64,000 nucleotides of DNA from Montifringilla adamsi. Its lineage: Eukaryota; Chordata; Aves; Passeriformes; Passeridae. The DNA lies in the NCBI GenBank assembly GCA_017590115.1, contig JAGGNK010009114.1, forward strand, positions 21,862,662 through 21,926,661, given 5' to 3'. Each line of letters opens with the position of its first letter. Within the stretch, counting starts at the first letter, position 1. The notes beneath the pieces are model-generated. The model saw only the letters and a program-made list of their open reading frames with translations. It did no database searches and was not told the origin of the DNA. The position numbers were made by a program, and so were the translations under genes. This document shows, one piece after another, positions 1 through 12,801 of this stretch.

Positions 1-1861
1 TGAGACCTTGTTTTACAGTTTGCTTTACAGAGCATTCAGTAACCCATAGGATATGTGCATATGTAATAGGATGTCAGAAAAATCACTTTAAAGTGTTTGA
101 CTGGCAATTTTTTACATAATAATCACTTGGGGTTTGATTTGCTGAGATTAACACTAGAGTAGCTAAGAGAAGTTCTTCAGGCTACAATTTTTTACAGTAG
201 GTAGAATTTTTAGTGACCTCTATTAATGAGGAGGCAAAGGATGGAGATTGAGAGGAGGTGGCACTAATGGGAGCAGAGGCATCAGGTTGTGTCTCAGTCA
301 CTGAGGGATTGACGAGCAGCTCAGGCTGCCAGGACTCTGACATGTGCTATGGAAACTTGTATCACTCTTAGCCTTTGTGAGGGATAATTAGACATTTGAA
401 TTATGTAACTACATCTTGTGAATTTCCCAATGTTCCCTGTGTAACTTTTTGCTACTAAATCTGCTAAATACCATGTTTTTTTCTCCTATCAGATACAATC
501 ATTACTTTTCATTAAATTAATATGAATCCTGCAAAAGCCTGAAATTCATGTATTGGGACCTAAAAATATAGTAAGAGATAAAATATTACACTTTGGGACC
601 TGCTATAAAGAAGAAAGTTTAAACTTGCAAGAAATATTTACCAATATATTTCTTAAGGTTATAGAGAGTCCATGTGACATACTGCACAAAATTAAGTATA
701 ACTTCTCATTTCAATAAAAGGCAAATCACTTTTGGGAAAGGAAAACAGCTAGTGGAACAAACTATAAACACAAAAAAATTATTTCAATATGTTTTTTGTC
801 AATATTTGACATAAAATGCCACGTTGATTAGGATATTATTGTCATCTGCATACGGAAAGAAAAAGCATCCTCTTAAAAATAGAAATAATTTGCCAACATA
901 TTCTCAGTACATTGCCACAATTCCTGCTACCATCATCTATGTAATTTATTCCTCATGTACTCTCCTCGGTACAGAACTCTCACACTAAAAGATCAGTCAT
1001 TTTCCACCCTTCTCTGTGTGATGTTGGAGTGCTTTATTCAAAACACATCACTGTTATAGATGGGGAAGGCAAGCTTCAGCTGGAAAAACAATTCACAAAA
1101 ATATTACAGCCTTATTCATCTCATTTAACACTGCTAATCACATGGTCCTCTTGGAGTCAAAATATTTTCCAGCTTCAGAAAACAAACAGCTCACTGAACA
1201 CACCTCTGTGCCTTACTGCTCTTATCTTGATTGAATCAGTCCGATGTTTATTGGATCCAATCTATTTTTCAGCTTTTTCTTTTATTACTAATATCATTAC
1301 AACAATTATACTATCTCACATGCTTACTAATATTTTTCATTTGTCGCTGTTAATGTGTCCTGAATTCTATTTTGGCCCACAGTATTATTATAATATTCCT
1401 ATTCCACAGCGAGAGAAATGAAACCTGCAGCACTATTTCCAAAGGTGGGGGACTGAAGAATGTCTGGTTACAAATGGCAGAAACATGAGTGCACTTTGGG
1501 CCATGCTGCAAATCACATCAGCTCCATCTGTCAAACCTCTGAAAAACAGCCCAGAACATTTTCCACTCGGGGAAATCACTAGCAAATTATACTTTTATTC
1601 TGTATGTACTTTTGGTTCTTATTAGACTAAAGGATCTTCCTGCTTCCACCTAAGAGCCCCTGTGCCTATGAAATCCAGATGTAATCTCCAGTTATAAAGG
1701 CAAATGGACACTGGAGTGCTGGGGATGTGTCTGCAGTGAGCAGGGACCGAATGTGTTGGGGTCTTACCCACACCCTGCTAACTGCAGCTACTCAGCCCTG
1801 CTGAGACATGACCTGGGGTAGCCAGACCATCAGAGCTGTGACAGGGCAGAGTCCCTGTAAA

Positions 1862-1929
1862 TGCACAGCTCTGCACAGCTGCTCTGTGCTGCTCTGCACA
1901 GCTCTGCACAGCTGCTTTGTGCTGTTCTG
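1862..1929. repeat. Tandem duplication, 33-bp period, two copies
   Basis: The segment starting at 1862 recurs at 1895. Over 35 compared positions only two differ (C/T at 1884 versus 1917 and 1892 versus 1925). The unit is itself built from CTGCACAGCT words, so it is a small CTG/CAG-rich minisatellite. Confidence 0.85.
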
Positions 1930-4256
1930 GGCACTTGCACTTGAGCAGCTTTGGGCCGACCCTCAGGGACTCTGGCAAATGAGCTGCAGGGTTTTTTGTG
2001 ACATGTGGGCCAGTGTGTAGCGTGGTTATGCAGCTCCCACATGCTGAAAAGACAAGCCTCTCTCTGTAATTTGAAATTACTTGCTGTGATAGTGGGATAT
2101 GGGGTGTCTGCTCCAGTGATCAAGTTTTTCCACTAAGAAAGGGCAAAGTTCTCCCCTCCTTACAGTGCCAAAGGGGTTCAGTGAGCACAAGGCTCCAGCT
2201 GTGGCCACAGGACATCTTGGCTTTAAATCACAAGCCCAGACATCTGCACCTGGCAGCCGACTAGCCACACAGATCACTGTGTGCTGAGTGAAAGGGGAGT
2301 TCAGCACTTGGTGACACTGTGCCAGAGGCACTGGAACTGCACCTACCTGCCCAGCAATGCCTGAAGCCCTTGGCTTTCCTGTTTCCACTTCACATCTTCT
2401 CTCAGACTCACATCCAAACCATTCTTCTGCTAGCCTTGCACACCATGTGTTTTAAATGCCACACAGCCTGCTCTCCGATGCCAAAGACTTTCTGTCCCTC
2501 ACTGATACCTAAATACTCTTAAAACTATGTGCTAAAAGATATTTGAGTTAAAATGTTGCCACCTACCCATCCCCATAAATACACGAGCCAAACATAAAAT
2601 AGCCTTTATACCAGCTGGAGGGCTAGTCAGAATGGGCTTTGGTGGCACAGTACTGAGGCCATTAATGCCAGAAGCAGAATTGCTTCAGCAGATAGCAGCT
2701 TCCAGGTTTTTTTTAGGGTTATCTTTTCCCTAAAAATGTCCCTTGCATACCATTAAAAAAGTTATTTTCTCCGGTGGACGCTGCATTCCAAATGTTTTCT
2801 CTTGCCAAAGCCTTTTAAAAACTTAAGGAAGTTATGGAGAATGCTATCAACCTCCTTGCTGAACCACTCTCCATTGCATAATTTTTTACTAAAACTCTCA
2901 GCAGCATAAGAAACCTCAGCAGTTTCACCTAGAAGGCACAGGGAGAGAAATGAGTCTCCTATAACTGCAGCTTTTTACTGCTGCCAAGCCAGTTCCTCAG
3001 GCTGGCTGTAAGGACGTTCTTCCACACCACACAACATTTCTCTTAAGTGATGTGTGTCTAGTGAGGCTTTGGTCCCAGAAGACTGCCTAGCTAGGCTTCA
3101 AATTGCTTGTTTTACTGTCTCTTCACTTTATTTTTCGGGGGCAACTTTGATGGCAAGGTATTAGAAACAATAAAGACCTCATTGGGAATATAAGGCTTGG
3201 AAGCAGATCTTAGATTGTGAACTTCTCCTGTGGAGGGTAAAAACCATGCAGATATGAGTGATTTGTTGATGTCTGCAGATGTCTTAGCCTATTTCTAATT
3301 TAACATGAGCAAATCAGACTTCAGGTTAGAAAAAATACATTTAATTCTGCATTATTCCCATGGGTGGTATGGTCAAATCTGCTTTCTTATCAGACCATGC
3401 TCCTGTGGTTTTTGTCACTTAGGTTGTCAAATACTCCTATATAATTCCCCTGACAATGGGTTTTACTTCAACTCAGGCAATTACTCAGACAGCCCCTGCT
3501 TTGATGGCACAAGTATTGCATCACTCATCGGAGAATCAAACCCCACTGATTACACAGAAAGGAAATCTTGCAGCCCCAAGCCTGTCAGAGGGAAAATCCT
3601 ATTGAGGCAATTTTGACAAAATGGGGAAATGTGCAGCTCAAAGGTCCCCCATGAGGCCATGCACCACATGGTGGTGCTGAGTATTAATACCACCAAATGT
3701 TTACATTAATAGATCACCTCTCTGAACATATGCAATTATTTTACATATTCATTCCTTACTTGAAAGAAAAGCAAAGATCTTAAAACACCAAAGATGGATG
3801 AATGAGACTGCAGACTTCTTTCCCATCTACAGTTTGTACAATGCCAATTTCTTCCTTAATATCCCAGGTTCATCAGGGCCAGGAAAACAAATGAAGCTGA
3901 TTCCCTCCCCACCTCATCATCTTCCTCTCTCGTAAGCCTGATCAGAAAAACAGCAAAGAGGAGATGAGGTTTCTGTGCTTGATATGATGTAAACTAAATT
4001 ATGCAATTAGTACACAGAAAACTACTGTCACCTAATTTCTGTATTTGATCCTGCCCATTACATTATTTTTCTTACTGAAAAGGGACCTCTTCGACCGTGA
4101 ATTACTTTCTGGTATAATAATGTCCAAGAGCTGCTTCAAACTCTGTATTTGCAGAAACACACACACTGTACAAAACAAGCCAAGACGGAAGTCCTTAGCA
4201 ACATTTCATGCCTCCTTCTGGTTGTAACATGACATAGATGCTGGATGCATGGATTG

Positions 4257-5075
4257 TATACTGAAGGGAAAAAAAAAAATTGGGATATTGAGTGACTACA
4301 AGAAAATGGACCAGGATTACAAGAGGTGCAGTGCAAAGGGCCAAAAGATGCCCAAATTAACCTCACAGATGCTGCAAAATCAGGAGAAAAAATCATGGAG
4401 CAAGACAGAACTTGGAGGGGAAGATATGAGTGACATGGTAAGAATACTGAAAAAAAAAAAATCTTTGCCAAACTCAAAACCATCAAAAGGCATGGGATGC
4501 CGTCAAGTGCAGGGACATGGATCAAAGATTGCCCAATTGATCCCCGTTGAAATCGCAGGATTTCATTCCCTTTCGGGAAGGGAAACGAAATCTTGCGACC
4601 CAGAAAAGAAAGCCTTACAAAGGCTCTGGAAAGGAGATACAACCAAATGAAATGTGCCTGAAAAAAACCCAAAAAACCAGAAAATTGGGACATTTAGTGA
4701 CTACAAGAAAATGGTCTGGGAGGAAAAGAGGTGCAGTGCAAAGGACCAAAAGATGCCAAAACCAACCTCGCAGATGCTGCAAAATCAAGGGAAAAAATAA
4801 AGGAGGAAGACACAACTTGGAGGGGAAGATATAAGAGCCACAGCACAGATACTGAAGGAAATAAAAAAAAAAATTTGGATATTGAGTGACAATAAGAAAT
4901 TGGACTAGAATTACATGAGGTGCAGTGCAAAGGGCCAACAGATGCCCAAACTAACCTCACAGATGCTGCAAAATCAGGAGAAAAAAATCACGGAGGAAGA
5001 CAGAACTTGGAGGGGAAGATATGAGTGACGTGGCAAGAATACTGAAAAAAAAAATCTTTGAGGGGGAGATATGAG
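4257..5075. repeat. Tandem repeat of about 195-bp units, four units plus a truncated fifth
   Basis: Units begin near 4257, 4447, 4652 and 4849, each opening with a CTGAA plus A-rich run. A fifth unit is cut off after about 35 bp at 5041-5075. Units 1, 3 and 4 share GAGTGAC/TAGTGAC, AGGTGCAGTGCAAAG, CAGATGCTGCAAAATCA and ACTTGGAGGGGAAGATAT. Unit 2 is strongly diverged but aligns through GTGCAGGGACATGG and GATTGCCCAATTGATC. The overlapping open frames on both strands arise because the period is close to a multiple of three. They show the same peptide words in successive copies and are not taken as genes. Confidence 0.82.
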
Positions 5076-7313
5076 TGCCATGTTGCTGTCACCAATTTCC
5101 AGACAGCAGAACAGATTCTGCTGGCCCTGCAAAATATCACCCAGGGCTGCCCCAGCTGCTGATATTCATGTTATATGAAACTAAAAGGAAAGCAGTTATT
5201 TAGTGCTCTCCAGAGTGTGTCCTGAGATGTGGTTTCACTTTCTCAAATACAGATGGTAACTACAATGGCTGACTTTTATTAAGTTTCCAACAGAGGAATG
5301 TTTGGGGCTATGTTCATATTTTTAACTTTAGGTTGAAAGTCTGTTGTTCAGGATAAGGCAGTTGCTGGTCAGGGGAAAGGAAGAAAGTAGATCCCCAGGG
5401 CAATACCTCCTTTCCTGTTTAAAGTCTTAGGATATATCTCTTCCCAAGTGCTAATTCGACCAAAATCATTATCTTAAGCTTTTTGACATGTGATAAGCAG
5501 AATCCCTCCCTAAGCGCATCTGATAAAGTGGAAAAAATTAATTCTCTGTGAATGCAGGGTGCACATGGTCTCCTTAGAATTACTCCAGATACTTAAACAT
5601 GGAGAGTCCTTTTTAAAAGAGACTTAATTCAAGAGCCAAAGAGCTTCTCTCTTTCAGAGACAGGAAACCACCTTCAGACAGGGTCTGAAAGGACCCAAAT
5701 CAGGCACACAACATTTTCTGGCACATTCTCCAAATTTGCCTGAAGAGGTGAATAGCACCCAGTGCGCTGCCAGTTCATACCCCAGCTCAAGTCTTACCGC
5801 TCTCTGTAGGAGATGAGACACAAGGAGAAGTAGCTCAGGCCTTTCTTTATTTCCCCCTCACTTTCTTTAGTGTAGCCTGCAGAGGTGTCTGGGCTGCTCT
5901 AAGTGATGCTGTAATTCAGCAAGGCTGGAACACCCTCTCTACTATCAGCTTAATGCTTGGAGATCCTGGAGGATGGCAAGTGTTGTGCAATTACCAGACT
6001 TAGCCTTGTTTCTAGTGCTTTAGTGGGTATTCTCTCTGCTAATAGGAGAATGTGAGCACAACAGGTCAATCATACAGCATTAACTCCCAATCAGCTTACT
6101 CAGCTGTAAAATCCTTCAGTTTATCTGGGAATGCCGCCAGGTCAGTCCTATTTGTAAGTGCAGCCTAAACAGCAGCAACATCTCTAATTTTTCCTTGGCC
6201 TGCATTTGCCAGCTCTTTCTAATGTCTACTTGAATTTCCAGGCACGGGGGTTTGATCTCATTCATGAATCATCTGTTCCATACACCCAAACCCTGCGTGG
6301 TGGATGTGGCCAGAACTCACACTGCACAGAGAAAACTCTTTCATAACAGGAGTCCCCCAGTTCAAGTGCCCATGCAATTAACAAGGTAATTATGCCTGAA
6401 ATGTCAGATTTCTTATGTATCTCATCACAACTGGGGGAAAACAAGAGGAATTAGAAACTTCTGATGGGTACCAATTCCTTCCATAAGGGATCTTTTCTTT
6501 AAAGTTCTCAAGTCATGTTTGAAATCCTAAGCAAGCCTTGATGGTGACTTAAATTGAGTAATAGGGACAAAAGAGAGCAAGAAGGGCTGTATTACAGAGT
6601 AAAAGCGTGCAATGGTTGGTTAAGGACAGAGAAGTAAACATATTTTTCATAATTCTTTGGGACCATAAGGATGATTAAGTAATAAAATCTTTGACCAACT
6701 CAGTTACTTCTCCTAATGGTTCCTGTTAGATTATAAAATATGTTAATAAACAATGGGCCTGGGGAAGGGAAATCCATCTTGTTTCCTGAATTCTTGTAAG
6801 AAAAAAGTCACATGAGCTTTTAAAGTCTAGACAGTAAATTAACTGATGAAATGTGAAATAATTTTTTCACTGCATAAACATGGTCATGATGTTGGCAAAG
6901 TGCTCAGGGCACTCCCAGTGTGCAAGGAATAGGAGCATCTGTTTAATGTAGGGCTCAGTGAAGTTTCACTGACAAGGTGTCTCCCGTGGGCTGCCTACAG
7001 TGGACTGCAGATCAGAAAATAAATGTTTCTTGTTTGGAAAATCCTGCATGAGGGAAATACACCACAGTTGTTAATTTCAGTGAAAGTTTTCTGCTGATGA
7101 TTCAATGCGTTTCATTCCTTTCTTTGAAATTGTGATTTGCTTTTCTCATCCAAAATTCTGCAGTATGCCAAAGGATGACACAATTTCAGAATATGTTTTT
7201 AGGTCAAAATAAAAGTAACGTAAAATTGGTCTTAATGCCAAGAGAATTTAAGCAGAATTCTGTTTAAGACTGTAACAATAAGTATTTTTCCTTTCAATGT
7301 CTAAAAGCACTTT

Positions 7314-7511
7314 TTAGTTCCTTAAACTGTCCCTGCAGTGTCCGTCATCACAGTTATAGCCCATCGGTTGTTTCTCTTCAGAAACTCCTGTACAGTACTT
7401 TTTTTGCTGATGAAACCTGCTGTGTATAAACTTTGGAGGCAACGCTGGTGAATGCATTGGTTGGGAAGGAGACAAATCAAATGCCAAGTCTGGGCTAAGA
7501 GAGCTTCCTGA
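7314..7511 (-). CDS. Weak candidate for the NCKAP5 terminal coding exon
   Basis: After a gaggcag acceptor-like site the minus strand is open in the required phase 0 for 65 codons to a TAA at 7314. The peptide starts SGSSLSPDLAFDLSPSQPMH and ends GHCRDSLRN. Its Ser/Pro-rich start fits the composition of the gene. Against it, the acceptor has almost no pyrimidine tract, I cannot match the peptide to the family with confidence, and an open run of this length can occur by chance. A rival candidate at 5654-5803 has a far better acceptor but a less convincing peptide. Confidence 0.2.
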   Translation of the reverse strand, partial: SGSSLSPDLAFDLSPSQPMHSPALPPKFIHSRFHQQKKYCTGVSEEKQPMGYNCDDGHCRDSLRN

Positions 7512-8424
7512 CTGCCTCATTAGAGCCCCCAGTCTGCACCACTGCCATCCTGGAGCTGTACAGCCCATTTTAATTGGGCTCAGACACTGTCTCAGCACAC
7601 TTGCTCTTCAGACAAGCACTGTAAACTCATTTTGCCCATCATGACACTTTTTTGACACACATCTTTTGTTTGGTTTTTTTCTAGGCTTGACAAACGCCAC
7701 TTGGGAATTAAATTCAAAGCCTGCACAATTTCCTTTTTCAAAATACCAAATATTCTGCATGAAGGATGCATTATTCTTCCCCCAAAATTTATACACCTAG
7801 ATTTTTTTTTTAAATTTGTTGGCCATAAAGTGCTTCTATCTCTGCTGTCCCCCTCTTTTTGTGGGTAATGTTGCAGATCACACAGCTCTGATTTAAACAG
7901 ACTCTAGATCTTCTTCTCTTGGACAAACTACAGCTTGGAAAAAATTTGCTGTGCTGTTTCAAACAAGGAGTTCAGGGCAACCTGCTATTCATGGTTACTT
8001 CCTCTCATTTGTCATTCTGAAAAGTTTAATACTAATAGGCAAATCTCTAGTGCTTTATTGAGCTTTTGCTGTTCAGGGAGAGGCAATGCTGTTTGGAGAG
8101 CTATTTCAGACCCTTAAAAAGTAAATTCAAGAGCTCCCCAACATAATGCATGAAAAATGCTGGTGCTGGCTGAGCTACACCTGATGCCTTTTGGTTAAAT
8201 GATGGAGTTTTACAGGATCCTAAAGCCTGTTCAATGGCTTTCTTTAGGTTTTGAGGCTGATTGGGCACATTGCAGAGACATCATATAAGGAACACATGAA
8301 AAGAACTAATTAAAAGTAGATGCAACTCTGAGTCACTTTTCTGTACTGGAACCAAATCTAATTGCTCTGTTAATAGCAAAAGACCTTGGCCTTCAGAAGG
8401 CAGAACTGATTATGTATTTTTTTA

Positions 8425-8428
8425 ATAT

Positions 8429-8462
<34 letters not shown>

Positions 8463-8475
8463 GCACACATATATA
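8425..8475. repeat. Compound (CA)n-(TA)n microsatellite
   Basis: An ACACAC run passes directly into an ATATAT run, followed by a short CACATATATA tail. This is a typical compound dinucleotide microsatellite and is likely to vary in length between individuals. Confidence 0.95.
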
Positions 8476-9889
8476 ATTCATCTCCTACACATAATTAAGC
8501 TATGAATTTCTGGATGTTCAAGATGAGGAATTAAGTGGATGCTCAAATTATTTTCCTGCATGTATCCTTCTTAACACCCTTTTGCTGCCTTTTTGCCTTT
8601 TTTTTCCTTCCCAACTATGAAGTCAGATTATTTGAAATTGTTCTTTCTAACATGACCCACATATATTAAAATGGAATCATATTCTGGGTTGGTTGGGAAA
8701 TGAGGCACATACATTTCAGGATTTTTCTTGTTAAGTTTGTGGTGAATTTAATACTCAGTTAAGTAGGACTTTGATGCCAACAGAGCTGGAATAAACAGGG
8801 CTGCTGCCATTTTGTTCTTCATATTCCTTCTGCATATTTGGCCCAGATTCCTGAAAGCTCTAAGACTCTAACTTTGGCTAATCACCTCTGAAGTTGCAAG
8901 GCACAGTCATTTCCTGAAACTGAAAATGGGTCTGGGAAGAGATGAAAATTCTTTTTCATTTATGCACGACACCAATAAATTTTAAACCAGCATAATTCCT
9001 TATTTTTTGCTACCACCTTTGTTTATAGTGTAACACTCCCAAAATGTGCTGAGTGCTACACACAGAAATAAAAGAGCTTGTGTCTAAAAAGAAGAGCTGG
9101 GGAAACAGACTGAACATGGAAGTAAAATGATTACACTGGATCATGACTGAGTGTCTCTATTTTCAAAGAAATTAGCTTGTTAGATCAAAGGAGAGAGGAA
9201 AGGGAGTGAAATGATGAGAGGATGAAGGCATGAGAACAGAGGAAGAAAACAACAGGTTGAAAAGTTCCTCTTCAGGGTGCTGAGTCTGTGTGATGTCAGT
9301 TCAATACTTCTACACACAGAAAAGGAAGAGGATTCACATGAAGTAAGAGGAGAGAACAAATTTGTTTCTGTTTAGCATTAAAGTCAACCCACCAGCTCAG
9401 GACTGATCTTCATCAAAATAATGTTTAAAACCATCAAATCTGACACCAAGATCTCAGAAGAAACAAGAAGACAGGCGATTTCCAAAGCACAATTTCATTT
9501 GAGTTTTCAGTAATACTTCTCCAGAGTTTTAAGTAATTTAATCCATGTTGTTCTATACAAACTATCTAATTATATGTGAAGGAGCAGCCTTAAAAGATAA
9601 ACTCTGTGTTTACTTGCTAGCTTTAAATTTCAACTCCTCACTAATGGAGGAGTACAAGCACTAGCCTGTCCCCACTTGTCAATTTTGTAAGTCTAATTCT
9701 GTGACAGGTGAGCATTCAAATGTAACATTCTGTTCTAAAAATATTCAGATCTTTACTCTTCTGCAGGTCATGTTTTTTCCTAGTCTGCCTGGTTTTAGTA
9801 ATCAATCGACACACTCAGGAAAAAAACAAAAGGGAAGAAAAATAATAATGAGCAAAATGAGAAATAATATAAAAATTACAGTAACTCAC

Positions 9890-10077
9890 ACTTGGGCTCT
9901 CCTTGGTCTTGCTGTCTTTACTGGAAGCTCCACTCAGCTGCTCAATTAAACTGTAATGTGCTAATTGTTCAGGTCCATCCTCTCCAAAGTGGCCATAGAG
10001 ACTGTGTTGGTATAAATCCAAAATTGACATTGGGTTCCCCAAAAACGACCTTCTCTGACTTTGTTTTTCCTGCATAG
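9890..10077 (-). CDS. NCKAP5: NCKAP5 exon, most 3' coding exon placed with confidence
   Basis: This exon has 188 nt: two bases completing Ala, then 62 codons, ending in phase 0 at AGT|GTGAGT. The acceptor is ttacatctcttgCAG. The peptide includes RRSFLGNPMSILDLYQHSLY and EQLAHYSLIEQLSG, then a Ser/Lys-rich end (KDSKTKESPS). The compact, hydrophobic-spaced ILDLYQHSLYGHF block looks conserved and structured, unlike the disordered bulk of the protein. No stop is reached before the donor, so at least one further exon must follow at lower coordinates. A donor two bases earlier (GTGTGA) is possible but weaker and would change the outgoing phase. Confidence 0.85.
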
Positions 10078-12671
10078 CTGCAAGAGATGTAACAAATAAT
10101 ATCATTATGACAGTCTACATAGATTTTAATGTAATTTTACAGTTTTTAAATGCATGTAAATTGTTTTGTCTGAAATACAATGCCATAGAAACATTAAAAA
10201 TGCTACCTTCTAATTCTCCAATGCATATACAGGGGCCTGTTCACACTTAATTTTTGAGCTGGAGGAGATAGTATGAGACAGACATAATTAATTTCCTTTC
10301 TTTTCAAATTATAGACAAGGTGGTTAATTTGGGGGATCTTCCCACTTAATTATGTGCAGCAAGATTTTGTTCTTCTCTTTTAATAGACTTACATGGCAGA
10401 TGTGCTAAGTTCCTTTAGCATACCCTTCAGTATGGTACAATAATCTGTACTTGGGAGTTTTTTCCTTTTCACTACATTTTTGGTTAATGAATACAACAGC
10501 ATAAAAAACATATAAGTAAGGTAAGAAGGTGGTGCTTGCTTTAGATCCTGCTGTAGCATAACAACATTAGGAATAAAGCCCTGGTTTCTGAAGTCCAAGG
10601 CTGAAAACTCATTCAGAAGAACAAAATAATACCAGGGGAAATTTCTGCAGCTTCATGAAAGCACACAGGAGACAGATGTTTATGTGAACATTAAGTTCTT
10701 TCCTCACACTTCTTGTTACACAAACTTCAACTCTGCCTTTTAACCTACAGCCTTAGGAGAAGGTCTGCCTCCAATGCCTCTAACAGAATCACACCAGGGT
10801 AGAACCAATTTATGATATTGAGATCAAAACACTTTCATGGTTGGAACAGAACGATCTGGAATGTTTGGCATACTCCCTATTGCCCCACTGACCTTCTCTG
10901 TAACATTGGGCAATGCACTGGGAATCTCATGCTAAGCCCATTAAATCAACAAAAGTCTTATCATTGACTTTTAATAGCCTTTGCATTGGGCATCCAGTCT
11001 TTCTGTTCCCTGCTCATAAATGGAAAATGATAATCACTCCAACATTATAATTGTGCAGCCAGTGAGTTTGGGGATTCAGCTAATAAATGCAATTATCTAT
11101 TCATATAAAAATATTCTCTGTGGATTGGTTTGCTGGAGCTCCTGCCCCAGCCTCATGTGGCTGTTTTGAGGTTATATCAATTGTGTGCATAAAGACACTG
11201 AGACCTTTGAACACAGAATGGGATAAAGCATGGTTGTTAATTCCATGTGAGAACAGCATTTACACAGCACAGGACAGAAGCCCCGACTATGAGGAATGAG
11301 CACAGCAGAAATACTTTTGCAATAATGTGTCATAATCTTCTATTTGTCTCAATCACAATTACGTATTTTATTCTCTTACTGGCTCAAAAGGGAGACATAT
11401 ACTCAAAATTAATGAATCTCTATGTAAGACAGTCACCCCATGTCATGCTTAGATATCATTAAACTTGGAATCTGCTGCCATTTAAAGCAACTGCTAACAC
11501 ATGATGAAAATAGGGTGGGGTTTTTTTTGCAAATTGTGATGAATGAAGGGGAAAAAAAAGCTTATGTACTTCTTTAAAAACCCCCACATTTATTGCATTA
11601 AAATATGCTTTGTAAAAAGCAAAATCTGTAAAAATAAGTGTTTATGGGCTGACTAAAATGACTTGCCTTTTCTACAGATTAAACCCACAAAGCTGCAGCA
11701 CTAATGTAAATAAATGGCCCTAGCTTCCTATTCTGCTCTCTCCCATGGAATCACAAGCAATGGATTAGCTGTGAAAATGCCAAATGCTGGAGACACTGAA
11801 GAGCGCAGCATCCAGCACCCGTGCTGCTCTCCGTGCCATCGTCACCTGGAGATTGTGCTGCAGGTGCTGATCTCTGCCAGGCCAGGCCTGGGGCTGCTCA
11901 GGGCACCAGCTCCAGGCTGGTGCCAGCACCTTGCACTGGCCTTTGCACTGGCCAGAATTCCCCACCTGCAGGGATCTGTGGGCTGCAAGGACAAGGACAG
12001 AGCCGCCCTCCCCTCGCCGCCCCCGGGCACACATCTGCTCGGGAAGGTGGCTCCGAGCACAGCAGGCCGGTGATGGAGACAAGGCAGCAATTTCCCAGGT
12101 TATTAAACACACAGAAAACTATTATCTCGAGAACTTCACTTAATGTATTTTTATCTAGTGGAATTCAGTAAACTTCGAATTGCCATCAATTCTCACTAAA
12201 AGCTTTCTTACTTGAAAGCTGCAATATATACAGAGAGGAAAATGAGAGAGAGTTCACTGTGGTACCATAACCAACATCACCTTGACACAGAGGTTGGGAA
12301 ACTGTGGCCTTCATCACTGCATTATTTCAACTGGCTGTATAACAAAAAATAAAAAAAAAAAAAAGAAAACTATATTTCTAGTCACTTTTCAATTTTGTAA
12401 TAATGTAATTATTTTTATTTGCACCACAGAGATTTATGTATAAAAACCTACAAGTTAAGCCCCCATTAGCAAAAACTGTGGAAGAAGGGAAAAAGAATTT
12501 ACACATAATAAAAAGAAGAAGGTAATAAAAAGTTAATGGAAAAATAGACTGAAGAAAGATTTGGGGTTAGAAAGTAAAATCTAGACAGAAAGTTCAGTGA
12601 AGGACACCATCTGCTGCTGAGTCAGTGTGGGGATGAGGGACATACATCTTTATGTACCAATTTTCAATTAC
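10078..12671 (-). other. NCKAP5 intron with a GC-rich patch
   Basis: This intron is bounded by a GTAATT donor at its high end and a CAG acceptor at its low end. Most of it is AT-rich and featureless. About 11790-12100 is strikingly GC-rich and gives open frames on both strands (for example a plus-strand frame at 11714-12073), as expected of GC-rich sequence with few stop codons. No splice sites or family resemblance support a gene there. An A-rich tract lies at 12343-12369. Confidence 0.7.
12343..12369. repeat. A-rich tract
   Basis: An almost pure A run interrupted by a single T and a single G. It is a simple repeat within the intron and could be the remnant of a retroposed 3' tail. Confidence 0.9.
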
Positions 12672-12801
12672 CTTGTCTGTTGCTCTTTGTTAACTCCACA
12701 AGAGTCTCCTCTGCAGTTCTGAAATAAGTGGTTTTGTACTCTGGCTCTGGCTCACTGTCAGTGCTGCTCGCTGAGTACATGCACACCCTTAGAGCTGTGT
12801 C
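12672..12801 (-). CDS. NCKAP5: NCKAP5 exon (MYSASS...EYKTTYFRTAEETL segment)
   Basis: This exon has 130 nt: 43 codons plus one base, starting in phase 0. The acceptor is cttctttgtgTAG before GACACAGC and the donor is GACAAG|GTAATT. The peptide contains RVCMYSASSTDSEPEPEYKT and YFRTAEETLVELTKSN. A C-x-YSAS block followed by a Ser/Asp/Glu-rich run is a family feature near the C terminus. The frame joins exactly with the exons on both sides. Confidence 0.85.

Larger units (their letters stand above)
1..9889. other. 3' flank or last intron(s) of NCKAP5
   Basis: No exon is convincingly supported here apart from two weak terminal-exon candidates. The sequence is AT-rich and non-repetitive except for the listed 33-bp duplication, the tandem repeat at 4257-5075 and the CA/TA microsatellite. 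The 1700-2400 stretch is richer in GC and in CAGCT/CTGCACAG words. Open frames in it, on both strands, overlap one another and lack splice context or family resemblance. Confidence 0.6.

Noticed and set aside
4136..4960. Long open frames on both strands across 4136-4960
   Set aside because: They fall in the tandem repeat, show the same peptide words in successive copies, and owe their length to a period close to a multiple of three. No splice sites or family match.
5798..5803. Six-base segment flanked by an acceptor (CCTACAG) and a donor (GTAAGA) on the minus strand
   Set aside because: A six-base micro-exon would be extraordinary and the next exon is unknown. More likely coincidence, or the start of a longer exon candidate at 5654-5803.
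11714..12171. Overlapping open frames on both strands around 11.7-12.2 kb
   Set aside because: They lie in a GC-rich patch where stops are rare, and both strands are open at once. No splice context or recognisable protein.
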